64,000 nucleotides of DNA from Acidobacteriaceae bacterium (lineage in GTDB: Bacteria; Acidobacteriota; Terriglobia; Terriglobales; Acidobacteriaceae), in contig JASHNW010000089.1 of NCBI GenBank assembly GCA_030041435.1, positions 1 through 64,000 on the forward strand, read 5' to 3'. The first letter of the stretch is position 1; every line of letters starts with the position of its first letter. Positions 40,825 to 48,022 of the stretch are shown one piece after another. A program made the position numbers and the translations under genes. Below the pieces are notes generated by a model. It saw nothing but the letters and a program-made list of their open reading frames with translations. It had not been told where the DNA came from and made no database searches.

Positions 40825-40986
40825 GGGGGCCATGGTTTGGGCGGGGCCGCGCATGATAGCGGCGTTCTGACGCCAAGGCGGGAAGCGCCTTGATCGCAGG
40901 TGGGTGATAGTTCCGGATTGGCGACGATACCGCAGTTGTGCGTTGCAGCCTTAGCCGGGGATCCGGAGCGACCGCGCGGGACCTCC

Positions 40987-42828
40987 TCACGGCGTCTGCA
41001 AACCGCGTCCCGCGACCCCGAGCTTGATCTGATCGACGGGAATCTCCAGCGCGCCGATGTGGTCGCTGGCCTGGTCGTGTACGCCGAGGCGCAGGAAGTA
41101 ATTGCCTTTGACCGGGACCGCAATCTGCTGCCGGACGGGCAACCCGTTATGCAACAGACCGTGCCAGGTGGCCTCGTCTACGTCGAGCTGGGCGGTCGAA
41201 GCGAGCGAGTTCACGGGCGCGCCGTCCTGGTCGTAGACCACGGTGACAAAGTCCAGCATGGCGTGGCGGACGCCGTCGTCGGTCAGCGTCCACCTGATGC
41301 GGCGCACGTCGGCGTTAAACAGGATCGTATCGTTGCGGAACGGCTTGTACTGCCAGTCGGCGCGCAGAAAGTTGGCCTGCGGCAGGGGCGCGTTCTTCTT
41401 CAGCCTGACCACATCGCTGCCTGGGGCAAGGCTGGCGGTGAAGACAATCTCGGTCGGCGGAATGGCGCCGAGCAGCATGGCCGCGTCAAAACCACCTTTG
41501 GGATGGCGGACCAGCGCGCCTGCGTTATCCGGGTCTCCAGGCAGTCCGCTGCTCTGGGTGGTAATCACTGCCGGCGGCTTGCCGGCAGATCGGGCCATGC
41601 GCTGCGCTATGGAAGCGACCTGGCGCTGTTCCGCTGCGTCCCGGTTATACGCGTAATAGCCTTCACGGTGTTGCACGCGGACGCCGGGACGATTGACGGC
41701 GACCTTGATATGCCGGAATTGCCCGTCCCACTTCTGATTGGTGGGAGCATAGGAGATGGCGTAGTAGTTCGAGCTGTTGCTGACCACATCGCCAAGGATT
41801 TCCTTAAAACCATTGGTGTTGTAGAAGGCCTTTCCGCCCGTGGCGTCCGCCACCGTTTCGAGGTTGAAGATATCCTTGCTCATCCGCGCGAGGAGAGCCC
41901 CGCCCTCGAGGCCGCGCGCATCGACGGGATACACGGCAACGCGGCTGAGGGTCTGTTCGTCGGCCAGGCTGCCGGGATCGTCGGCCGATTCTCCCACCAC
42001 GCTGAAACTATCCTTGAACGGATAACTGTGACCGCTGCCGATAAGCGAGAGCGGGTTCTGGCCGGTATAGAGAGGCAGATCGGCTGTGAACCAGATGAGG
42101 CTTTTGCGGCCCGGGAATCCCGCGAGATAGCGACCCATCATCTGCATGCCGGCGCGCACGATATCGTGGCGCGATTCGCGGTAGATGACGCTGTTGCCGC
42201 GTATCGGCTGCCACAGGGTGGGCATATCCCTTTTGCTCTCGGCGGCGGCCAGTAGCGCCTGCTGATCGGAAGTGAAGCCCTGGATCAAACGCATCTCGTC
42301 GGCAAGCTGAAAGATCGCGATGGACGCTCCGGGCTGCATGTGTTTGAGATAAGCGATGAGCTGTTCGCGCAGGTACTGCTGCGCGGTGAGAGGCGTGTCC
42401 AGCGCATCGAGCAGGATGACAATCGACGCGTTGGTATTCGCCATGGGGGTGTAATTGCTGAAGGTATTCGGCGGCAGGGCGGGCATTGCCTGCATCCGCG
42501 CAACATCGGCCGCGGGCATGGGCTGATGCTCTTCCAGCCTTTTGATCGTCTGCGGCGCGCCTTCTTCGGTAATCGTGAAGTCTTTGGGCGTGAGACCAGT
42601 TACCGGATGCCCCGAGGCGTCCATGACCGAGACGTCGAGCAGGACTTCACGCGTGGTGACAGAAAGCGTGGGCACGGGCTGCTGGGCCGGCTGAGCTTCC
42701 TGCGCAGGAGGAACCGAGGGCTGCTGCGCTGCTGCGCTCGTGCAGGCGCCGGAGAAGCTGGCCAGCAGCGCACAGCAGGCGGCCGCAATCAGTGCTTTCT
42801 TTCCGTGGTCCGACATAAGGGGTGACAT
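40987..42828 (-). CDS. Secreted VWFA-related protein (acidobacterial type)
   Basis: A 613-residue exported protein of the VWFA-related family found many times over in acidobacterial genomes. It has a signal peptide to about residue 35 (ALIAAACCALLASFSGAC, then SAAAQQ). Next comes a beta-rich segment (VLLDVSVMDASGHPVTGLTPKDFTITEEG), and the von Willebrand A-like domain begins near residue 134 (SIVILLDALDTP...). The C-terminal 200 residues look like a further beta domain. ATG at 42828 with GGTGAG upstream, or ATG twelve bases later. Role unknown, probably protein-protein contact outside the cytoplasm. Confidence 0.88.
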   Translation of the reverse strand: MSPLMSDHGKKALIAAACCALLASFSGACTSAAAQQPSVPPAQEAQPAQQPVPTLSVTTREVLLDVSVMDASGHPVTGLTPKDFTITEEGAPQTIKRLEEHQPMPAADVARMQAMPALPPNTFSNYTPMANTNASIVILLDALDTPLTAQQYLREQLIAYLKHMQPGASIAIFQLADEMRLIQGFTSDQQALLAAAESKRDMPTLWQPIRGNSVIYRESRHDIVRAGMQMMGRYLAGFPGRKSLIWFTADLPLYTGQNPLSLIGSGHSYPFKDSFSVVGESADDPGSLADEQTLSRVAVYPVDARGLEGGALLARMSKDIFNLETVADATGGKAFYNTNGFKEILGDVVSNSSNYYAISYAPTNQKWDGQFRHIKVAVNRPGVRVQHREGYYAYNRDAAEQRQVASIAQRMARSAGKPPAVITTQSSGLPGDPDNAGALVRHPKGGFDAAMLLGAIPPTEIVFTASLAPGSDVVRLKKNAPLPQANFLRADWQYKPFRNDTILFNADVRRIRWTLTDDGVRHAMLDFVTVVYDQDGAPVNSLASTAQLDVDEATWHGLLHNGLPVRQQIAVPVKGNYFLRLGVHDQASDHIGALEIPVDQIKLGVAGRGLQTP

Positions 42829-43104
42829 ACGATCTCACCTGGCCGAAACGCGAGCACGACGGCATTATACGGACGGACGGGGTTTCCGGATGGTTGCAGG
42901 TGACGGTGAGAATCGAGGCAGCTTGCGGCGCATAGCGCCAGCGACGGCGTGGCGGCGAGTTTGGAACAAATTGCGGACCCGATGGTGCGCATTTCTGCTG
43001 CAAGCGCGGGGCCGCGCAACTTGACTCTTGACAACCGTAGACTTAGTCTCGAAATGGAGGCAGCGGGCGATTGATCCCGATCGCGGCTGTTGCAGGAAAC
43101 GGCC

Positions 43105-43512
43105 ATGCAAAATCACCCGTACATGTGGAATTACCTGCCCCTGCTGATGCAGATCGTAGTCGTCGCCGGCATGGCTTGCGGCATGGTGATCATGTCGTGG
43201 TTCATCGGCCGGCACCGCAACATCAAGGAAAAGCTGGAAGCCTACGAGTGCGGCATCCCTGTAGAGGGCGACGCGCGCGGCCGCTTTTCTGTCCGCTTTT
43301 ATATGGTCGCGATGCTGTTCATCCTGTTCGACGTCGAGGCCGTTTTCATGATGCCCTGGGCGGTAATCTACCGTGAGCTTCCCCACATCACCGGCTCGCG
43401 CCTGTTCGGCTTCTGGGAAATGGCGGTTTACCTGGGCTTCGTCGTCATCGGTGTGTTTTACGTTTGGAAAAAAGGCATTCTGGACTGGGCGGCGGACAAG
43501 GCTGACTTGTAA
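43105..43512 (+). CDS. nuoA: NADH-quinone oxidoreductase subunit A
   Basis: A 135-residue membrane subunit of complex I with three helices. The conserved loop between helices 1 and 2 is clear (EKLEAYECGIPVEGDARGRF, the cysteine-containing loop near the quinone site), followed by MLFILFDVEAVFMMPW. The ATG at 43105 has AGGA upstream; a TTG five codons earlier is possible. First gene of the nuo operon. The next gene is nuoC after 30 bp, not nuoB. Confidence 0.94.
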   Translation: MQNHPYMWNYLPLLMQIVVVAGMACGMVIMSWFIGRHRNIKEKLEAYECGIPVEGDARGRFSVRFYMVAMLFILFDVEAVFMMPWAVIYRELPHITGSRLFGFWEMAVYLGFVVIGVFYVWKKGILDWAADKADL

Positions 43513-43542
43513 ATTGCCGCACGGGAACCCCTGAGGAGATCG

Positions 43543-44037
43543 ATGGGAGAAGGGCTGCTCACAAAAGATGCCGTCTTCGAGAGCCTCGCGCAAAATGTGG
43601 CCATTCAGGCGGTGCGCGCCGCGCATCCTGAAGCCGTTGTGGACGCGAAATACGATCGCGACGAGCTGACCCTGGTGATTGCAACCGACCAGATTCGCGC
43701 CGTTTGCCGCACCCTGCGGCAGGCGGGTTACAACTTCCTCGAAGACGTGACCTGCGTCGACTGGTATCCGTCGGAGCCGCGATTTCAGGTCACGTATCAC
43801 ATCCTCTCGCACAAATTAAAGGAGCGCGTGCGACTCCATGCGATGGCTGGGAGCATCGATCCTTCTGTGGACAGCATTACGCCGGTATGGCCGGCAGCGA
43901 ATTTCTACGAGCGCGAAGTGTGGGACCTGTTCGGCATCCGTTTCCACGGGCATCCTGGCCTGCGCCGCATCATGATGCCGGAGGAGTGGGAAGGCCATCC
44001 GCTGCGCAAGGATTATCCGGTGGAGGGTTATCGCTGA
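43543..44037 (+). CDS. nuoC: NADH-quinone oxidoreductase subunit C
   Basis: A 164-residue hydrophilic subunit of the quinone-reducing arm. The family signature EREVWDLFGIRFHGHPGLRR is present near residue 123, followed by LRKDYPVEGY at the C-terminus. It is separate from nuoD, unlike the E. coli NuoCD fusion; stop and nuoD start overlap as TGATG. The start is ATG at 43543 with GAGGAG upstream. Confidence 0.95.
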   Translation: MGEGLLTKDAVFESLAQNVAIQAVRAAHPEAVVDAKYDRDELTLVIATDQIRAVCRTLRQAGYNFLEDVTCVDWYPSEPRFQVTYHILSHKLKERVRLHAMAGSIDPSVDSITPVWPAANFYEREVWDLFGIRFHGHPGLRRIMMPEEWEGHPLRKDYPVEGYR

Positions 44038-45314
44038 TGCCTGCCACGCCGGAGAGACCCGACACGCCGGACACTCCGAACATGCCGGAGATTCCGGAGT
44101 TCGTCGCGACGGCCACGCTGATTCCGCCGCGCCCGGAAGAAGCGCCGAAGGACCACACCATGGTCCTGAACATGGGGCCGCAGCATCCTTCCACGCACGG
44201 TGTGCTCCGCCTCGTTCTCGAAATCGACGGGGAGACCGTGGTTAAGGTGGTGCCGGACATCGGGTATCTGCACACCGGGATCGAGAAGACCTGCGAGGCG
44301 AAGTTCTACCAGCAGGTGGTGCCGCTGACGGACCGCATCGACTACCTGTGTCCGATGACGAATAACCTGGCCTGGTGCCTGGCCGCCGAGAAGCTTCTGC
44401 AGCTGGAGATTCCGGAGCGGGGGCAGTGGATGCGGGTGCTGCTGAACGAGCTGACGCGGCTGAACTCGCACCTGGTGTGGCTGGGCACGCACGCCATGGA
44501 CATCGGCGCACTCACCGTCTTTCTCTACACCTTCAGGGAACGCGAAGAGATTCTGCGCATTTTCGAGCACGTATCCGGACAGCGGATGATGACCTCGTAC
44601 TTCCGCATCGGCGGCCTCGCCCTCGATCCGCCGCTCGACTTCTTCGATTCGGTGCAGTCGCTCATCAAAATTCTGCCCGAGAAGATCGACGAGTACGAGA
44701 ACCTGCTGACGGGCAATCCGATTTTTATCAACCGGCTCAAAGGGGTCGGATATTTGAGCGCCGAGGACGGGATCGCTCTGGGGGTGACGGGGCCGCCGCT
44801 GCGCGCTTCGGGCGTTGACTGGGATCTGCGCCGCGATATGCCCTACAGCAGCTACGAGAAGTTCAAATTCGAAGTGCCGATTTCGAACGAGTGCGATGTG
44901 TGGGCGCGTTATATTGTCCGCCTGAAAGAGATGCGCGAGTCGGTCAAAATCTGCCAGCAGGCGCTGGACGGCATGCCGGAAGGGCCCATCAAGGCGGACG
45001 CACCGCATGTTGTGCTACCCGACCGCGAAAAGATGAAGACGCAGATGGAAGCGCTCATCTACCATTTCAAGATCGTCACGGAAGGCTTCCAGGTTCCGGC
45101 GGGCGAAGTGTACCAGGGAGTCGAGTCGCCGCGCGGCGAGATGGGGTACTACGTGGTAAGCGACGGCACCGCGAAGCCGTGGCGCGTGCATATGCGCAAC
45201 CCATCGTTCGCAACGCTGCAGGCGCTGCAGACCATGTGCGCCGGCCGCCTGATCGCCGACGTGGTTGCGGTGATCGGGTCCATCGACATTGTGCTGGGGG
45301 AGATCGACCGGTGA
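44037..45314 (+). CDS. nuoD: NADH-quinone oxidoreductase subunit D
   Basis: A 425-residue subunit that forms the quinone pocket with NuoB. H54 in QHPSTHG and Y103 in DRIDYL correspond to the quinone-binding His and Tyr of complex I. The first 35 residues are a Pro/Thr/Glu-rich tail with repeated TPE/TPD units, not part of the fold. ATG at 44037. The intact quinone residues argue that a NuoB partner exists somewhere in the genome although it is not next to nuoA. Its stop overlaps the next gene as GTGA. Confidence 0.96.
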   Translation: MPATPERPDTPDTPNMPEIPEFVATATLIPPRPEEAPKDHTMVLNMGPQHPSTHGVLRLVLEIDGETVVKVVPDIGYLHTGIEKTCEAKFYQQVVPLTDRIDYLCPMTNNLAWCLAAEKLLQLEIPERGQWMRVLLNELTRLNSHLVWLGTHAMDIGALTVFLYTFREREEILRIFEHVSGQRMMTSYFRIGGLALDPPLDFFDSVQSLIKILPEKIDEYENLLTGNPIFINRLKGVGYLSAEDGIALGVTGPPLRASGVDWDLRRDMPYSSYEKFKFEVPISNECDVWARYIVRLKEMRESVKICQQALDGMPEGPIKADAPHVVLPDREKMKTQMEALIYHFKIVTEGFQVPAGEVYQGVESPRGEMGYYVVSDGTAKPWRVHMRNPSFATLQALQTMCAGRLIADVVAVIGSIDIVLGEIDR

Positions 45315-45679
45315 GCGCCCCATCCGCAGCAGCCATGCTCGAATCCGAATTATGGGTGTCATTTGTGTCTCTGCTGCGCTCGTACGCTGCAGCCGCGCAG
45401 CTCAGTTCCGGCGACACGGTGCAATTTGAAGAGACAGAAAACTCCATCACCGCGGCATCCGGCCACGCCCGCTTCGATATGCAGTGCGATCTGAGGACCG
45501 GGGCAGGGAACTGGCAGCTGCGCAGCGACCACGAGGGAAAAATGCAGGGCCGCTTCCAGCTGCTGCACGACGGCCGCATCGCCCTCGACGACAAAACCCT
45601 GGACCTGGATCACGCCGCCATCGATTTTGCCGCTGCCCTGCGGGCGGCTGCGGCCAGGCAAGCGAGAAACGACCGATGA
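45311..45679 (+). CDS. Unknown 122-residue protein inside the nuo operon
   Basis: GTG at 45311 overlaps the nuoD stop (GTGA) and its own stop overlaps the nuoE start (ATGA), so it is coupled on both sides and surely translated with complex I genes. It has an N-terminal helix (ESELWVSFVSLLRSYAAAAQL), then a beta-rich middle (DTVQFEETENSITAASGHARFDMQCDL; NWQLRSDHEGKMQGRFQLLHDGRIALDD) and a helical, Ala/Arg-rich end. No cysteine pairs, membrane segments or known motif. It could be an accessory or assembly factor of this complex I; that is inference from position. Confidence 0.75.
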   Translation: MSAPSAAAMLESELWVSFVSLLRSYAAAAQLSSGDTVQFEETENSITAASGHARFDMQCDLRTGAGNWQLRSDHEGKMQGRFQLLHDGRIALDDKTLDLDHAAIDFAAALRAAAARQARNDR

Positions 45680-46173
45680 GCACGCAACCCACCATTTTCT
45701 CGCCGGAACTTGCCGCGCGCTTCGACAAGCTGGTGACACTGTATCCAGTGAAGCGATCTGCCCTTGTGCCCATGCTGCTCTATGCGCAGGACGAGGCCGG
45801 CTACCTCTCCGACGCGGTGATTGCAGAAGTGGCCGAGCGTGTGGGCGTTACGGAGCTGGAAGTGCGGAACGTGATCAGCTATTACTCGCTGCTGCGCACC
45901 AAACCGGCGGGCAAATATCACGTCCAGGTGTGCACCAACATCAGCTGCATGCTGCGGGGCGGCAACGAAATCCTCGACCACTGCAAAAAGAAGCTGGGCA
46001 TTCCCAACAAAGGAGTGACGGCCGACGGCGTGTTCTCCCTCGAAGAAGTCGAATGCATCGGCGCGTGCTCCTGGGCGCCGGCCGCGCAGGTCAACTACGA
46101 CTTCCACGAGAACCTGACGCCCGAGTCCATCGATCAAGTATTAGCAGACTATCGCAGCAAGGCGGGGAAATAA
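45676..46173 (+). CDS. nuoE: NADH-quinone oxidoreductase subunit E
   Basis: A 165-residue thioredoxin-fold subunit of the NADH-oxidising arm with one [2Fe-2S] cluster held by C86, C91, C127 and C131 (CTNISC and CIGAC). Family length is normal. Starts ATG at 45676 and its stop overlaps the nuoF start as TAATG, so E and F are tightly coupled. Confidence 0.95.
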   Translation: MSTQPTIFSPELAARFDKLVTLYPVKRSALVPMLLYAQDEAGYLSDAVIAEVAERVGVTELEVRNVISYYSLLRTKPAGKYHVQVCTNISCMLRGGNEILDHCKKKLGIPNKGVTADGVFSLEEVECIGACSWAPAAQVNYDFHENLTPESIDQVLADYRSKAGK

Positions 46174-47492
46174 TGGCGAGCCTCAGCACGCATCCCGACT
46201 GTGTTCCGGTGGTTTCGTACCGCTTCGGCAAGGGCGCAGCGTCGATCGACAAATATCTCGAACTCGACGGCTACAAATCTGCCCGCAAAGCGCTCGAGAT
46301 CGGCCCCGATGCCATCATCAGCGAGATGAAGACCTCGAATCTTCGCGGACGGGGGGGCGCGGGCTTCCCGACGGGGCTGAAATGGTCGTTCGTCCCGAAG
46401 CAATCCGCCAAGCCGAAGTACGTGCTGGTCAACGGCGACGAGTCAGAGCCGGGCACCTGCAAAGATCGCCTTATCTTCGAGCACGACCCGCACGCCGTCA
46501 TCGAAGGCGTGATTATCGCGGGCCTCGCCATCCAGGCGAAGATGGGATTCATCTACCTGCGCGGCGAGTATCGCTATCTTTTGAAGATTATGGAGCGGGC
46601 TGTCGAAGACGCCTACGCGAAGGGCTTCCTGGGTAAAAATATCTTCGGCAGCGGCATCGACTTCGACATCGTCACGCAGACGGGCGCCGGCGCGTACGAA
46701 GTGGGCGAAGAATCGGCGCTGATGGAGTCGCTCGAAGGCAAGCGCGGCATCCCCCGCATCCGCCCGCCGTTCCCGGCGGTGGTTGGACTCTATGGCGGGC
46801 CGACGATCATCAACAACGCGGAGACCATCGCGACTGTCCCGCACATCTTCCGCATCGGCGGAGCGGAATACGCGAAGATCGGCACCGAGCGCAACGGCGG
46901 CACGCGTCTCTTCTGCCTGAGCGGCAATGTCGAGAGGCCGGGCGTCTACGAGCTGCCCATGGGCTACAACCTAAAAAAGATGATCTACGAGGTGGGCGGG
47001 GGAATTCCCAATGGCCGGAAGCTCAAAGGTGTGGTTCCCGGCGGCTCGTCCACGCCTGTCCTGACGCCGGAAGAAATCGATATCGGTATGGACTTCGACC
47101 AGGTGGGCAAAGCCGGATCGATGCTCGGCTCCGGCGGCGTGGTGGTGCTCGATGATTCCATCTGCATGGTCGAATTTGCGCTGCGGACGATGAAGTTTTA
47201 TCGGCATGAGAGTTGCGGCTGGTGCATCCCGTGCCGCGAAGGCACCGACTGGCTGCAGAAGTCACTGACGCGGATCCATGAAGGGGGCGGGGTGGACAAG
47301 GACATCGACAACATCCGTTACCTTGCCGAAAACATGCTGGGCCGGACCTTCTGCCCGCTGGGCGACGCAGCCGCGATGCCGACCATCGCTTTCGTGAAGA
47401 AGTTCCGCAAAGAGTTTGAAGATCACCTGGAGGGCAGAGGCTGCCCCAGGCACCACGCGCGCGAAGAAGAAGCGGCGCTGGCACAGATATGA
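46173..47492 (+). CDS. nuoF: NADH-quinone oxidoreductase subunit F
   Basis: A 439-residue subunit that binds NADH and FMN. GRGGAGFPTGLKW at 59-71 is the nucleotide/FMN loop. [4Fe-4S] N3 ligands are C348, C351, C354 (SCGWCIPC) and C394. The final 20 residues are charged (HAREEEAALAQ) and beyond the usual end. After it the operon is interrupted by hicA-hicB before nuoG. Confidence 0.96.
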   Translation: MASLSTHPDCVPVVSYRFGKGAASIDKYLELDGYKSARKALEIGPDAIISEMKTSNLRGRGGAGFPTGLKWSFVPKQSAKPKYVLVNGDESEPGTCKDRLIFEHDPHAVIEGVIIAGLAIQAKMGFIYLRGEYRYLLKIMERAVEDAYAKGFLGKNIFGSGIDFDIVTQTGAGAYEVGEESALMESLEGKRGIPRIRPPFPAVVGLYGGPTIINNAETIATVPHIFRIGGAEYAKIGTERNGGTRLFCLSGNVERPGVYELPMGYNLKKMIYEVGGGIPNGRKLKGVVPGGSSTPVLTPEEIDIGMDFDQVGKAGSMLGSGGVVVLDDSICMVEFALRTMKFYRHESCGWCIPCREGTDWLQKSLTRIHEGGGVDKDIDNIRYLAENMLGRTFCPLGDAAAMPTIAFVKKFRKEFEDHLEGRGCPRHHAREEEAALAQI

Positions 47493-47526
47493 ACATACGA
47501 AGCCGTCTGGATGACTCCCAGGTTTT

Positions 47527-47730
47527 GTGCGACCGGACGACCACGTGAGACCGCAGGAACTGGTTCGAATTTTGGAAGCTGATGGCTGGTACAGCACTGG
47601 CCAAAAGAGAAGTCACAGGCAGTTTCGCCATCCGGCAAAGCCGGGATTACTGATTGTTCCAATGCACGCCGGCAAAGAGATTGGGAAGGGCCTGCTGCAC
47701 AGTATCCTGAAGAAGGCAGGATTGAAATGA
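47527..47730 (+). CDS. hicA: HicA-type toxin
   Basis: A 67-residue YcfA/HicA protein, a double-stranded-RNA-binding-like fold that acts as an mRNA interferase. The pattern is clear: RPQELVRILEADGWYSTGQK, then RSHRQFRHP with the catalytic histidine, then IVPMHAGKEIGKGLLHSILKKAGL. The start is GTG at 47527 or GTG at 47545; the second gives the more usual family N-terminus. It overlaps hicB by four bases (ATGA). It lies inside the complex I operon between nuoF and nuoG and is on the same strand. Confidence 0.92.
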   Translation: MRPDDHVRPQELVRILEADGWYSTGQKRSHRQFRHPAKPGLLIVPMHAGKEIGKGLLHSILKKAGLK

Positions 47731-48014
47731 CTCGCGAATATCTGGTGGTCTATGAAAAAGGAGACAAGAACTGGAGCGCCTTCTCTCCCGACGTTCCAGG
47801 GTGCGGGTCTCTGGGCGACAGCGTCGAGGAGACACGCTCCAATATGCGCGAAGCGCTCGAACTCTACCTGAATGAAACCGCCAAGGCCGGGGAGCCGATT
47901 CCCGTTGCTGCGGCCACCACTGTCGACTTTGAGGAGTTCGACCCCGGCCACGAAACGAAACAATACTTCGTCGAGTGGCTCCGCGTATCGCTGCCCGAGT
48001 TGGTAGCGGCTTAA
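47727..48014 (+). CDS. hicB: HicB-type antitoxin
   Basis: A 95-residue partner of HicA. The N-terminal part (YLVVYEKGDKNWSAFSPDVPGCGSLGDSVEETRSNMREALELYL) is the degenerate RNase H-like HicB domain. The C-terminal 25 residues are too short for a full helix-turn-helix, so autoregulation may be weak or through a ribbon-helix-helix not visible here. nuoG starts eight bases after its stop, so the toxin genes are cotranscribed with complex I. Confidence 0.92.
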   Translation: MTREYLVVYEKGDKNWSAFSPDVPGCGSLGDSVEETRSNMREALELYLNETAKAGEPIPVAAATTVDFEEFDPGHETKQYFVEWLRVSLPELVAA

Positions 48015-48022
48015 GGATCTGC

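Noticed and set aside
43021-43049. Promoter of the nuo operon
   Set aside because: TTGACT and TTGACA occur here, but no acceptable -10 is at the right distance from either.
43513-43542. A decayed nuoB between nuoA and nuoC
   Set aside because: Only 30 bases, filled by the leader and ribosome site of nuoC.
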